NCBI RefSeq assembly: GCF_900099965.1
Contig: NZ_FNDJ01000015.1
Span: 186,001 to 250,000, forward strand
Length of the DNA: 64,000 bases
Origin: Nonomuraea jiangxiensis
GTDB lineage: Bacteria; Actinomycetota; Actinomycetes; Streptosporangiales; Streptosporangiaceae
Direction of reading: 5' to 3'
This document shows, one piece after another, positions 1 through 7,760 of this stretch. Position 1 is the stretch's first letter; every line of letters starts with the position of its first letter. The notes under the pieces were generated by a model. The model saw only the letters and a list, made by a program, of their open reading frames with translations. It was not told the origin of the DNA and did not search any database. The position numbers and the translations under genes were made by a program.

Positions 1-8
1 GGACGACG

Positions 9-590
9 ATGGTTCGCGCGGGGCTGACCGTGGAACGCCTGACGAGGGCGGGGGCGGAGCTGGCCGACGAGGTCGGCTTCGACCAGGTGACCGTCTCGGC
101 GCTGGCCCGGCGGTTCGACGTCAAGGTCGCGAGCCTCTACTCCCACCTCAAGAGCTCCCAGGACCTCAAGACCAGGATCGCCCTGTTCTCCCTGGCGGAG
201 CTCGCCGACCGGGTCGCCGCCGCCCTCGCCGGGCGGGCCGGCAGGGACGCCCTGGCCGCCTTCGCGGACGCCTACCGCGACTACGCCAAAGAGCATCCCG
301 GCCGATACGCCGCCACCCGGCTCAGGCTCGACCCCGAGACCGCGGCCGCCAGCGCCGGTGTCCGGCACGCGCAGATGACGCGGGCGATCCTGCGCGGCTA
401 CGACCTGACGGAGCCGGACCAGACACACGCGGTGCGGATGCTGGGCAGCGTCTTCCACGGCTACGTCAGCCTGGAGACGAGCGGGAGCTTCAGCCACACC
501 GCCGTCGACCTCGAAGAATCCTGGTCCTGGATCGTGGACTCCCTCGACACCCTGCTGCGCACCTGGACGCCCGGAAGAACCCCGAGCTGA
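9..590 (+). CDS. TetR/AcrR-family repressor
   Basis: One-component repressor of 193 residues. The N-terminal helix-turn-helix lies at about residues 24-45 with recognition-helix pattern VASLYSHLKS. The C-terminal half has a HGYVSLE segment that resembles the WHG motif of TetR_C_33-type ligand domains. Length is normal for the family. The ATG at 9 is used; only eight bases lie upstream inside the window, so the promoter, the ribosome binding site and a possible longer N-terminus cannot be judged. The gene converges on the F420-dependent oxidoreductase gene that ends at 679. Ligand and targets are unknown. Confidence 0.88.
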   Translation: MVRAGLTVERLTRAGAELADEVGFDQVTVSALARRFDVKVASLYSHLKSSQDLKTRIALFSLAELADRVAAALAGRAGRDALAAFADAYRDYAKEHPGRYAATRLRLDPETAAASAGVRHAQMTRAILRGYDLTEPDQTHAVRMLGSVFHGYVSLETSGSFSHTAVDLEESWSWIVDSLDTLLRTWTPGRTPS

Positions 591-678
591 GTCCCCGCGG
601 TCCACGGCTTCCTCGACACCATCCGGTAAGGGCATCGGGACACGCCCACCGAACCGGCTGACCGGCATCGCCGGGTTC

Positions 679-1611
679 TCAGCGGTCGGGGGCGGACGCG
701 TTCAGGTCGGACATGATCGAGGTGACCGCCTCCATCGCGCCCACCCGTACCACGAAGCGGGTGATGCCCCAGCGGCGCTCGTGCTCCGCGATCGCCGAGA
801 CGATCTCCGCCCTGGTGCCGACGAGGACGAACGGGGAGGCGAGCAGCTCGGCCTCGGTGAGACCGAGGCGCTCGGCGCGGTCGGCGACCCGCGCGCCGGC
901 GTCGTCGGTCACCTCGACGATCTGCACGAGCGCTTCGAGGGCCGGGGGCCGCTCGCGTCCGGCGGCGCCGGCGGCGACGTGCTCCAGCTGCGCCTCGATC
1001 TCGGCGGGACGCCAGCGCACCTCGTGGCTGTGCCCATCGGACAGCGTGCGCCCGAAGCCGGTCAGGCCGACCACGTCGGCGTGCGCGCCCGCCCAGCGCA
1101 GCAGCCGCGAGTTGGCGGTGCCCAGGGTGAGCGGGATCCGGTCCTGGACGGGCCGCGGCCCGGCGAGCCGCGCGCCCCTGGCCACCAGCTCCGGCGTGTC
1201 GACGTCGATCTCCTTGCCGTCGAGCAGGCCGCGTACGGCCTCCGCCACGGCGACGCACCGCCGCACCCGGCCGGCGACGTCGGGGTAGGGCCGGCCGACC
1301 GCGTCCCACTCGCCGGGCGTGTGACCGGCCCCGATCCCGAGCCGGGCACGGCCGCCGGACAGCGCGTCCAGCGTGGCCACGTCGCCGGCCAGCAGGATCG
1401 GCTCCCTGATCCCCGCGTTGGAGACGTAGGAGCCGAGGCCGATGGTGGAGGTGACGGCCGCGGCCGCCGCCAGCTCGACGAACGGCGAGGCCGCGGTCCC
1501 CGGGTGGTCGGCCGTCAGCAGGGCGTCGAAGCCCGCCGCCTCGCACCGCCGCGCGAGGTCCAGCCAGGAGTCGACGTCGGCCGCGTTGGCTTGGAGGGAG
1601 AAGTGCGTCAT
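679..1611 (-). CDS. LLM-class F420-dependent oxidoreductase
   Basis: Luciferase-like TIM-barrel protein of 310 residues, expected to be cytoplasmic and to use reduced F420 (FMN use cannot be excluded). The N-terminus through ADHPG and the GGRARLGIGAG segment near residues 85-95 are typical of bacterial luciferase-like monooxygenases, and the overall pattern resembles the MSMEG_2516-type F420 family. Length is normal. The ATG at 1611 follows an AGAGG-type ribosome binding site. It lies 55 bp downstream of the TetR gene at 1667-2242 on the same strand, so cotranscription is likely. A 6-bp dyad covers the start codon. The substrate is unknown. Confidence 0.88.
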   Translation of the reverse strand: MTHFSLQANAADVDSWLDLARRCEAAGFDALLTADHPGTAASPFVELAAAAAVTSTIGLGSYVSNAGIREPILLAGDVATLDALSGGRARLGIGAGHTPGEWDAVGRPYPDVAGRVRRCVAVAEAVRGLLDGKEIDVDTPELVARGARLAGPRPVQDRIPLTLGTANSRLLRWAGAHADVVGLTGFGRTLSDGHSHEVRWRPAEIEAQLEHVAAGAAGRERPPALEALVQIVEVTDDAGARVADRAERLGLTEAELLASPFVLVGTRAEIVSAIAEHERRWGITRFVVRVGAMEAVTSIMSDLNASAPDR

Positions 1612-1650
1612 ACGACGAGCCTCTCGTATCGCTCCCGGGACCGGTCCCGG
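1610..1650. promoter_or_regulatory. Two dyads in the leader of the F420 oxidoreductase gene
   Basis: ATACGA at 1610-1615 is repeated in inverted form (TCGTAT) at 1624-1629, overlapping the start codon. A perfect 16-bp palindrome, CCGGGACCGGTCCCGG, occupies 1635-1650. Both fall in the 55-bp gap behind the TetR gene. They could be a repressor site, an RNA hairpin controlling translation, or chance in GC-rich DNA. Confidence 0.35.
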
Positions 1651-1666
1651 TTCCGCTCGAAGCGCA

Positions 1667-2242
1667 TCACCCGGGGCCGAGCAGGGCCGTGGCCATCCGC
1701 TGTACGGAACGGGTGAAACACCGCGGGTCGCCCGGCGGTGTCAGATGGCGGATCAGGTCGCCGTCGAAGACGGACAGCAGGGCGTGGGCCAGGAAATCGG
1801 CGTCGAGATCGGGACGGCCGGCGGCGAGCAGGGCGCTGAGGTGGCCGTGCCAGAACCGGTAGCTGGGATCACCGTACTTGTCCTCGGCGCAGGCCTGCTC
1901 GTGCGCGGACAGCAGGACGGCGTTGCCTTCCGCGATCGCGCCGAGGCCGTCGAGGAAGGCGAGCAGCCGCTCCCTGGCGGGCGCTCCGGGGCCCAGGGGC
2001 GGGGGGCCGTCCGTGACCGCTTCGCGCAGCTCGCGGGATCTCTCCTCCAGCAGCGCCTGCAGCAGCCCGGCGCGGTTGCCGAAGCGGCGGAACACCGTGC
2101 CCTTCCCGACCCCGGCGAGGGTGGCGACCCGGTCGAGCGACACGTGGTCCCCGCCGCCTTCGGCCAGGAGTTGTTCGGTCGCGCGCAGCACGGCACGGCG
2201 GTTGCGGGCCGCGTCGGCGCGTTCGGTGCGCTGCTCTGCCAT
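1667..2242 (-). CDS. TetR-family repressor next to a duplicated operator
   Basis: TetR-family regulator of 191 residues. The helix-turn-helix is at about residues 38-57 (VATLAGVGKGTVFRRFGNRAG), a common pattern in repressors of oxidoreductase and efflux genes. The ATG at 2242 follows GAGGAA about seven bases upstream. It is divergent from the zinc-type dehydrogenase gene at 2342, and the 100-bp gap holds two identical 15-bp dyads. The simplest reading is that this protein represses both itself and the dehydrogenase. The F420 oxidoreductase gene downstream may be in the same unit. Confidence 0.92.
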   Translation of the reverse strand: MAEQRTERADAARNRRAVLRATEQLLAEGGGDHVSLDRVATLAGVGKGTVFRRFGNRAGLLQALLEERSRELREAVTDGPPPLGPGAPARERLLAFLDGLGAIAEGNAVLLSAHEQACAEDKYGDPSYRFWHGHLSALLAAGRPDLDADFLAHALLSVFDGDLIRHLTPPGDPRCFTRSVQRMATALLGPG

Positions 2243-2261
2243 CGGACCGTTCCTCGTTAGA

Positions 2262-2313
2262 CGGACTGTCGGTCCGCATATGCTATCGTCCCGCTATCCG
2301 GACTGTCGGTCCG
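2262..2313. promoter_or_regulatory. Tandem TetR operator
   Basis: Two identical copies of CGGACTGTCGGTCCG lie at 2262-2276 and 2299-2313, 37 bp apart start to start. Each is a dyad with 5-bp arms (CGGAC / GTCCG) around five bases. They sit in the divergent gap between the TetR gene (2242) and the dehydrogenase (2342), as expected for an autorepressor that also controls its neighbour. Confidence 0.78.
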
Positions 2314-2341
2314 GATGCCCCTCACCCATGGAGGAATGGAC

Positions 2342-3259
2342 ATGCGTGCACTCGTCGTCGCCCCCGACGCCCCCGGATCCCTGCGCCTCGGCACGGCTCC
2401 CGAACCCCGGCCCGCCCCCCACCAGCTCGTGCTCGGCGTCCGGCACATCTCGCTCAACCGCGGCGAGGTGGCGTTCGCCGGCCGCCGCCCGGCCGGAACC
2501 GTTCACGGGTACGACGCCGCCGGGATCGTCGAACATGCCGCGGCGGACGGCACCGGACCGGCCGCGGGCACCCGGGTCGCGGCGTTCGGCGTCGGGGCGT
2601 GGGCCGAGCGGATGGCCGTGGACACCACCGCCGTGGCCGTCGTCCCTGACAGGGTCGACCTCGCCGACGCCGCCGCGCTGCCGATGGCCGGCGTCACGGC
2701 GCTGCGCACGTTGCGCTCCCGTTCCGTGCTGGGCCGCCGGGTGCTGATCACCGGAGCGGCCGGCGGCGTCGGGCGGTACGCGGTCCAGCTGGCGGCCCTC
2801 GGCGGCGCCCACGTCATCGCCTCGGTGGGGTCGGCCGCGCGCGCCGACGGGCTGGCCGAGCTGGGCGCCCACGAGGTGGTGGTCGGCCTGGCGGGCATCG
2901 ACCAGCCCGTCGACCTCATCCTCGACAACGTGGGCGGGCCGCAGCTGGCCGCCGCCTGGGAGCTGCTCGCGCCGGGCGGCGGCGTGCAGAACATCGGCTG
3001 GGCGTCGGACGAGCCGGCGGTGTTCGCGCCGTACTCGATGTTCCACGTCGGCCCGGCCAAGACGATGAGCACGTTCGGCGACGTCCATGAGGTGGGACCG
3101 GACCTGTCCACCCTGCTGGGGTTCGTGGCGGCGGGGCGGCTTTCGCCCGAGGTCGGCTGGCGCGGCTCCTGGGAGCGCGTCACCGAGGCCGCTCGCGAGC
3201 TGCTGGACCGGCGCGTCGCCGGGAAGGCGGTGCTGGACGTGGAGCCGGCCACCGCCTGA
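2342..3259 (+). CDS. Medium-chain dehydrogenase, quinone-reductase-like
   Basis: Medium-chain reductase of 305 residues, probably NADPH dependent. The N-terminal GroES-like part has the RHISLNRGE pattern and the Rossmann part has GAAGGVGRYAVQLA near residues 138-151. The usual zinc-binding cysteines are not apparent, which favours a quinone reductase or enoyl-reductase type over an alcohol dehydrogenase. The ATG at 2342 is preferred over in-frame ATGs at 2315 and 2336 because GGAGGA at 2330-2335 lies six bases upstream. Expression is likely under the divergent TetR repressor through the duplicated operator. The natural substrate is unknown. Confidence 0.9.
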   Translation: MRALVVAPDAPGSLRLGTAPEPRPAPHQLVLGVRHISLNRGEVAFAGRRPAGTVHGYDAAGIVEHAAADGTGPAAGTRVAAFGVGAWAERMAVDTTAVAVVPDRVDLADAAALPMAGVTALRTLRSRSVLGRRVLITGAAGGVGRYAVQLAALGGAHVIASVGSAARADGLAELGAHEVVVGLAGIDQPVDLILDNVGGPQLAAAWELLAPGGGVQNIGWASDEPAVFAPYSMFHVGPAKTMSTFGDVHEVGPDLSTLLGFVAAGRLSPEVGWRGSWERVTEAARELLDRRVAGKAVLDVEPATA

Positions 3260-3319
3260 CCGGCCACCCATCAGGACGCCTCCCTCGACAGCCGCTCCGA
3301 CCGCGACGGGCCGCGTGTG

Positions 3320-3961
3320 CTACAACCCGAAGGCGCCGCCCTCGACGAGGATGAGCACGCCGATGCCGATCAGCACGACCGGCAGCAGCACGTGGCCCCA
3401 GCGGCTGAGCGCCCTGGCGACGAGCGGGCGGGTGGCGAAGAGGCGTCCTGCGGCACACCACACCGCGACCAGTACGAGGAAGACGATGACGTAGACGGTC
3501 ATCGAGCCGGCCCCGGCGGTGGCGAACACCGGGACGTACACCCCGAGGTTGTCGCCCCCGTTGGCGAACGTGACCGCGGCCACCTCCAGCGCCCTCGGGC
3601 CACCGGCGGGTGCGGCCTCCCCGGTTTCCTCCGCATCGCCGTCGCGGCGGTGGTCCCGCCACGCCTGCCAGGCCGCCTTGAGCCCCAGGGCGAGGGGGAG
3701 CAGGCCCAGATAGGGCAGCACCGGCTCGGGCAGGAAGGTGGCGCCTAAGGCGGTGGCCGCGGCCACGGCGAGAATGCCCAGGAACCCGAGGTACTGCCCG
3801 GCCACGACCCGCGCCGCCGCGCCCTTGCGCCCGGCGCCCTGGGCGAAGAACAGCGCCAGGATCAGGAGGTCGTCGACGTTGGTGACGGCGAACAACCCCG
3901 CGGCCTGCCCGACGACGCCCACGCCGGGTGCGAACGCCTGCCCCGCGACACCCACATCCAC
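3320..3961 (-). CDS. CadD-like cadmium/metal exporter
   Basis: Polytopic membrane protein of 213 residues of the CadD cadmium-resistance transporter type. It shows about five or six hydrophobic segments, the early TNVDDLLIL motif and a second FANGGDNLGVY motif. These paired Asn-Asp repeats are characteristic of CadD/LysE-like exporters and probably line the transport path. Start is GTG at 3961, with AAGGAAG eight bases upstream. It lies 104 bp downstream of a metal-sensing MerR gene on the same strand, which supports a heavy-metal export role. Cadmium versus zinc or another ion cannot be told from sequence. Confidence 0.88.
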   Translation of the reverse strand: MDVGVAGQAFAPGVGVVGQAAGLFAVTNVDDLLILALFFAQGAGRKGAAARVVAGQYLGFLGILAVAAATALGATFLPEPVLPYLGLLPLALGLKAAWQAWRDHRRDGDAEETGEAAPAGGPRALEVAAVTFANGGDNLGVYVPVFATAGAGSMTVYVIVFLVLVAVWCAAGRLFATRPLVARALSRWGHVLLPVVLIGIGVLILVEGGAFGL

Positions 3962-4065
3962 GCCAGGTGCTTCCTTTTCGTCGCGTTGTGCCCCGGGAAG
4001 ACCCTACCGGGTGCCGGCGAGCCGGATGATCGTGGTCATCGGGGCCTTTCAGGCCGTGCCGTGGA

Positions 4066-4452
4066 TCACCGCGCGGGGCGCGGGACGAACCGGCAGTGGC
4101 CGGCCCGGCACTCCTCCAGGCTCTCCAGGGCGGCACGCCGGACTCTGCCCAGCTCGGCCATCCTGGCGTCGATCCGCTCCACCACCGCCTCCAGCCGCCA
4201 CCGTTCGCTGTCGCACGTCGCATCGCCGGCGTCGTGCGCTGCCAGCGCGTCGACCACCTCGTCCAGGGTGAAGCCCAGCTCCTGCAGACCCTTGGCGAGG
4301 CGGATGCGCTCCACCGCCGCGGCGTCGAAATCCCGGTATCCCGACGGCCTGCGCTCGGCGGCGGGCAGCACGCCGCGCCGCTCGTAGAAGCGCACCGTGT
4401 CCACGCTGACCCCGGCCTCGCCGGCGACCTGACCGATCTTCACGTGTCTCAT
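4066..4452 (-). CDS. MerR-family heavy-metal sensor
   Basis: MerR-family activator of 128 residues. The winged helix spans residues 1-70 (KIGQVAGEAGVSVDTVRFYE), followed by a dimerisation coiled coil. Cys80, Cys115, His119 and Cys120 match the placement of ZntR/CadR-type metal ligands, so a divalent soft metal is the likely inducer. The ATG at 4452 is chosen because the family core starts there; a longer in-frame extension to 4617 would run through the promoter. It is divergent from the Cys-Cys protein gene and upstream of the CadD-like exporter gene. It is not SoxR: the C-terminal Fe-S cysteine cluster is absent. Confidence 0.92.
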   Translation of the reverse strand: MRHVKIGQVAGEAGVSVDTVRFYERRGVLPAAERRPSGYRDFDAAAVERIRLAKGLQELGFTLDEVVDALAAHDAGDATCDSERWRLEAVVERIDARMAELGRVRRAALESLEECRAGHCRFVPRPAR

Positions 4453-4455
4453 CCC

Positions 4456-4487
4456 TTGACTCTGGACCGTACTCCAGACTTTAGGGT
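4456..4487 (+). promoter_or_regulatory. MerR-type promoter with operator in the spacer
   Basis: TTGACT at 4456-4461 and TAGGGT at 4482-4487 are separated by 20 bp, longer than the normal 17. The spacer holds the dyad CTGGA-N6-TCCAG at 4462-4477. An overlong spacer with a central dyad is the signature of promoters twisted into activity by MerR proteins. It reads toward the Cys-Cys protein gene at 4544. Confidence 0.85.
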
Positions 4488-4543
4488 CGAGGGCGGTGGC
4501 ACTCAAGGCCATCGGAAATCCCGGTTCACCGAAGGAGCCCGCC

Positions 4544-4981
4544 ATGGACGTCCCGCCCGCTTCCACCCCCGTCGTGTGCGACATGACCACCGCCGTGGAC
4601 ACGCTCCGGCAGCGCATGGACGACTACCGGCACCTGTTCGGCCGCCACCTGCTCGGCCGCGAGCGGACCGCCGAGGGCATCCGCTTCCGGCTGCGCGCCG
4701 AGCCGGGCGTCGAGGAGCGGGTACGGGATCTCGCCGCGCGGGAGAAGGCCTGCTGCGCGTTCTTCGCCTTCGACATCACGACCGACGGCGAGCAGGTGCT
4801 CTGGGACTGCGCGGTCAGCGACGACGACACCGCGCGCGCCCTGCTGGGGGAGTACTACCACCTGCCCGAGACCGCGGCACGGGGCCTCGACGACCTGGGC
4901 GACCACCTGGCCGCCAAGGGCCTGCGCTTCGCCGCCGCCCCGGGCACCACCGTTCGCCACGTGGCCCGCGACCCGGCCTGA
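4544..4981 (+). CDS. Small cysteine-containing protein of the metal module
   Basis: Soluble protein of 145 residues with no family name I can give with confidence. It has cysteines at about 12, 70, 71 and 89; the pair at 70-71 lies in the pattern REKACCAFF, which I associate with uncharacterised actinobacterial proteins encoded beside metal or arsenic resistance genes. No signal peptide or membrane segment. The ATG at 4544 has GAAGGAG six bases upstream; an earlier ATG at 4496 lies just after the promoter and lacks a ribosome site. Transcription from the MerR-type promoter suggests metal binding or metal-compound handling, but that is inference. Confidence 0.82.
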   Translation: MDVPPASTPVVCDMTTAVDTLRQRMDDYRHLFGRHLLGRERTAEGIRFRLRAEPGVEERVRDLAAREKACCAFFAFDITTDGEQVLWDCAVSDDDTARALLGEYYHLPETAARGLDDLGDHLAAKGLRFAAAPGTTVRHVARDPA

Positions 4982-5028
4982 GCGTTCCCCGCAGGGACCT
5001 GGAACGCAACAGTCGAGGCCCGGAACGC

Positions 5029-5069
5029 GAGCAGCCGGGGCGCCCTTGTGTCGGGCGCCCCGGCTGCTC
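5029..5069. terminator. Strong bidirectional hairpin terminator
   Basis: A perfect 17-bp stem (5029-5045 with 5053-5069) closes a 7-base loop between the convergent Cys-Cys protein and symporter genes. There is no clear T-tract, as is common in actinomycetes. The symmetry would serve both strands. Confidence 0.85.
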
Positions 5070-5084
5070 GTCCGGGTGGGAAGG

Positions 5085-6374
5085 TCAGGCGATGGCCGGC
5101 TCGCCGGCGCGGCTCGGCGTGCTCGCCGGGGCCTCCTCGAGCGGCTGCGGGGGAGCGTTGAGCACCGTGTCGTCGATCCGGCCCTCACCGCGGGCGACCA
5201 GGAGCGGGACGACCATCTGGCCTGCGACGTTGGTGGCGGTCCTGATCATGTCGAGGATCGGGTCGATGGCCAGCAGCAGGCCGACACCCTCCAGCGGCAG
5301 GCCCAGCGTGCTCAGCGTCAGCGTGAGCATGACGGTCGCGCCGGTCAGACCGGCCGTGGCGGCCGAGCCGACCACGGAGACGAACGCGATGAGCACGTAC
5401 TCGCCGATCCCCAGCGGGATGTTGAACACCTGTGCCACGAAGATCGCCGCCAGCGCCGGGTAGATCGAGGCGCAGCCGTCCATCTTGGTGGTCGCGCCGA
5501 ACGGCACGGCGAAGGAGGCGTAGTCGCGGTCGACTCCGAGCCGCTCGATCGTGACCTTCTGCGTCACCGGCAGCGTGCCGACCGAGGAGCGGGAGACGAA
5601 GGCCAGCTCGATCGCGGGCCACGCGTTGCGGAAGAACGTGTTCGGCTTGACCTTGGCGACCACCGCGAGCAGCGTCGGGTAGACGGCCAGCAGGACGATG
5701 AAGCAGCCGATGTAGACGCCGAGACTGAACTTGGCCAGCGGCGCGAGCAGGTCCCATCCGTACGTGGCGACCGACTTGCCGATCAGGCCGGCGGTTCCGA
5801 TGGGAGCCAGGCGGATGACCCACCACAGCGCCTTCTGGACCAGTTCGAGGACCGAGCGGCTGAAGTTGAGGAACGGCTCGGCCTTCTCGCCGATCGCCAG
5901 GGCCGCCGCGCCGAGGACGATCCCCAGAAAGACGATCTGGAGGACGTTGAGCTCGGTGAACGCCGTGACGATGTTCGTCGGGATGATGCCGGTGAGGAAG
6001 TCGACCCAGGAGCCGACGTGCTCGGGCGCCTTGGCACCCTCCGTGCTCAGGGTGACGCCCTGGCCGGGGTTGATGATCAGGCCGAGGACGATGCCGACGA
6101 TGACGGCGATCAGCCCGGTGGCCAGGAACCAGAACAGCGTCTTGCCCGCCAGCCTGGCGGCGCCGTTGACGTTGCGGAGGTTGGCGACGCTGACCACGAC
6201 GGCGGTGAAGACCAGCGGCGGGACCGCCAGCTTGAGCAGCTGGACGAAGATCGATCCGACTTCGGTGAGGGTACTGGCCAGCCAGGAGAGGTCCCAGACG
6301 CGGGCGGCGAAGCCGAGGGCGACACCGACGACCAGGCCCAGCAGCAACTGCAGGGAGAACGAGAATCTCTTCAC
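5085..6374 (-). CDS. Dicarboxylate/amino acid:cation symporter (DAACS)
   Basis: Secondary transporter of 429 residues of the sodium:dicarboxylate symporter family (GltP/DctA-like). It has about eight transmembrane segments, the serine-rich re-entrant motif as RSSVGTLPVT and the TTKMDGCA motif in place of the common NMDGTA. It should import C4-dicarboxylates or acidic amino acids with H+ or Na+. The start is GTG at 6374 with a distant GGAG. The C-terminal tail is short and polar. The 330-bp upstream gap holds a perfect CRP-type site at 6602-6617. A strong hairpin terminator lies just downstream. Confidence 0.9.
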   Translation of the reverse strand: MKRFSFSLQLLLGLVVGVALGFAARVWDLSWLASTLTEVGSIFVQLLKLAVPPLVFTAVVVSVANLRNVNGAARLAGKTLFWFLATGLIAVIVGIVLGLIINPGQGVTLSTEGAKAPEHVGSWVDFLTGIIPTNIVTAFTELNVLQIVFLGIVLGAAALAIGEKAEPFLNFSRSVLELVQKALWWVIRLAPIGTAGLIGKSVATYGWDLLAPLAKFSLGVYIGCFIVLLAVYPTLLAVVAKVKPNTFFRNAWPAIELAFVSRSSVGTLPVTQKVTIERLGVDRDYASFAVPFGATTKMDGCASIYPALAAIFVAQVFNIPLGIGEYVLIAFVSVVGSAATAGLTGATVMLTLTLSTLGLPLEGVGLLLAIDPILDMIRTATNVAGQMVVPLLVARGEGRIDDTVLNAPPQPLEEAPASTPSRAGEPAIA

Positions 6375-6601
6375 GATGAGGTGGGCTCCGTAAACGGCAT
6401 GCCGAAGCAGGGCACGCGAAAAGGGGTGGGTGAGGAAGGGGGGCAGGGATCGAGCGCTACGTCAGAGCGCGATCAGCGACAGCGGGAGCCGGTCAGACGA
6501 CAGAGATCGATGTGCAGCCGCTCGACGAGCCACACAGACATCACGGTAAACCTCACACGGGTGATCAAGCCGCACCAAAGCGACATTATTCCGACCGTAA
6601 A

Positions 6602-6617
6602 TGTGATCTACCTCACA
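6602..6617. promoter_or_regulatory. CRP-type binding site
   Basis: TGTGA at 6602-6606 and TCACA at 6613-6617 are separated by six bases, an exact match to the CRP consensus TGTGA-N6-TCACA that is also used by actinobacterial CRP. It lies in the 330-bp divergent region (6375-6703) between the symporter and the SgcJ/EcaC-like gene, about 230 bp before the symporter start and 50 bp before the SoxR box. The rest of that gap shows a further TCAC-N4-GTGA dyad near 6553 and no gene. Confidence 0.6.
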
Positions 6618-6665
6618 GTCAAGATCTGCCTGGCCGGAAGTCCTCGGCAAGATCCGAAGAGCGGC

Positions 6666-6696
6666 TTGACCTCAAGCTTGGTTGAGGCTTCAGGGT
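6666..6696 (+). promoter_or_regulatory. SoxR-type promoter
   Basis: TTGACC at 6666-6671 and CAGGGT at 6691-6696 are 19 bp apart. The box CCTCAA-N6-TTGAGG lies across 6670-6687, matching the SoxR operator. The predicted start point falls at or next to the ATG at 6704, so the transcript is probably leaderless. Confidence 0.82.
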
Positions 6697-6703
6697 GGGG
6701 TTC

Positions 6704-7159
6704 ATGAGTACAGACGTTGACGTGCCGGGCCGTGAGGCCGACCTCGACGCGATCAGGCAAGTGATCGCCACGGTCGAGCACGCTCAGAACAACGAGCTGC
6801 CCGACGAGTTCCTCGGCCTGTTCCGGGCCGATGCGATCTGGACGACGGGCGGCGGCAAGCGCCTGTTCGGCCTTGAGGAGATCTCGGCGTTCACCCGGCA
6901 GGTGCTTCCCGGCGGGATGACGGGGATGACGGTCACGTTCGAGCTGGAGCACGTGCTGTTCATCCGTCCCGACGTCGCGGCCGTCAAGGTGCGGCAGGTG
7001 TACGTGACGCCCGACGGGAAGGACGTGGGCTCGCCGCTGTGGGTCATGGCCAAGGAGGACGGGCGGTGGCTCCTGACCGCGTGCCAGAACACCGGCGTGC
7101 TGGAGGATGACGAGGAGGGGGTGTCGCCGGACCGTCCCGTCTTCGGCGCCGCCGAGTGA
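6704..7159 (+). CDS. SgcJ/EcaC-family (SnoaL-like) protein under a SoxR box
   Basis: Protein of 151 residues with the NTF2/SnoaL-like cone fold of the SgcJ/EcaC family. The FRADAIWTTGGGKRLFG segment and the late WVMAKEDGRWLLTACQNT segment are typical. EcaC-type proteins are known SoxR targets in Streptomyces, and the promoter here is a textbook SoxR box, so induction by redox-active compounds is expected. The ATG at 6704 is preferred over 6695, since it coincides with the predicted transcription start and no ribosome site exists. The catalytic role of the family is not settled. A hairpin separates it from the convergent globin gene. Confidence 0.85.
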   Translation: MSTDVDVPGREADLDAIRQVIATVEHAQNNELPDEFLGLFRADAIWTTGGGKRLFGLEEISAFTRQVLPGGMTGMTVTFELEHVLFIRPDVAAVKVRQVYVTPDGKDVGSPLWVMAKEDGRWLLTACQNTGVLEDDEEGVSPDRPVFGAAE

Positions 7160-7187
7160 GGCCCCGGCCGGTGCGCCGGCCGAGGCC
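7160..7187. terminator. Hairpin between convergent genes
   Basis: GGCC-N2-GGCCGG pairs with CCGGCC-N2-GGCC around the loop TGCG directly after the stop codon at 7159 and before the end of the globin gene at 7206. It is probably a shared terminator. Confidence 0.6.
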
Positions 7188-7205
7188 AGATGCTGGGGGC
7201 GGTGC

Positions 7206-7673
7206 TCAATCCGCGCGGGGGTCGGGGTCCGAGGGGTCGGGCCAGTTCCAGATCGGCACCTCGCGCAGCGGATGTAGTTCGTCGTCGGTGCGGGCGTGGG
7301 AGTTCCGCATGGCCACCTGGGTGCCGAAGTCCACGTGCGAGTACAGGGCCTCCCGGAACGGCGCGTCGCCGGGGAGGCCGCTCGCGTCGGCGGCGGCCAG
7401 GTAGAGCTCGATGAACCGCTGCCGCTGCTCCTCGTCGATCCGCAGGCCGCGATGCGCGTCGATGAGCCGCTGGAAGCCCCCCATCTGCTGGGAGAAGTGG
7501 TCGGGCCCGCCGAAGGTCTCCGCCGTGAACGCGGTGAGATGGGCCACGTGGTCGGGCCTGCCCGCGCCGAACAGGGGTTGTAACAGCGGGTCGGCCAGCA
7601 CACTCGAATAGAACGTGTCGACGAAGCGCCGGAGCCCGTCCTCGCCGCCCGCGTGATCATAGAGAGATTCCAC
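7206..7673 (-). CDS. Truncated haemoglobin, group II type
   Basis: Small globin of 155 residues. The opening (YDHAGGEDGLRRFVDTFY) and a conserved histidine at about 74 (AHRGLRI), the expected proximal haem ligand, fit group II truncated haemoglobins. The C-terminal PIWNWP tail is also common there. Likely roles are oxygen or NO chemistry in the cytoplasm. Start is GTG at 7673; no strong ribosome site is seen. A direct repeat CGATTACA CGATTACA lies immediately upstream (about 7674-7689). It stands alone between convergent and tandem neighbours. Confidence 0.88.
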   Translation of the reverse strand: MESLYDHAGGEDGLRRFVDTFYSSVLADPLLQPLFGAGRPDHVAHLTAFTAETFGGPDHFSQQMGGFQRLIDAHRGLRIDEEQRQRFIELYLAAADASGLPGDAPFREALYSHVDFGTQVAMRNSHARTDDELHPLREVPIWNWPDPSDPDPRAD

Positions 7674-7760
7674 GATTACACGATTACAGCGTGCCGGGAA
7701 GGCGTCAAGATCGACGATCCGGGACGGGCCCGCCCGCCCGGCGCGTGTGCGTGGGCATCC

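Noticed and set aside
461..1546. Long antisense and overlapping frames (for example over 461-1546, 19855-21054 and 5046-6707)
   Set aside because: They run opposite to or out of phase with well-supported genes and have the Arg/Gly/Pro bias of shadow frames.
4066..4452. MerR protein as the SoxR of the three SoxR boxes
   Set aside because: It lacks the SoxR iron-sulfur cysteine cluster, has metal-sensor cysteines, and its own promoter box (CTGGA-N6-TCCAG) differs from the SoxR boxes.
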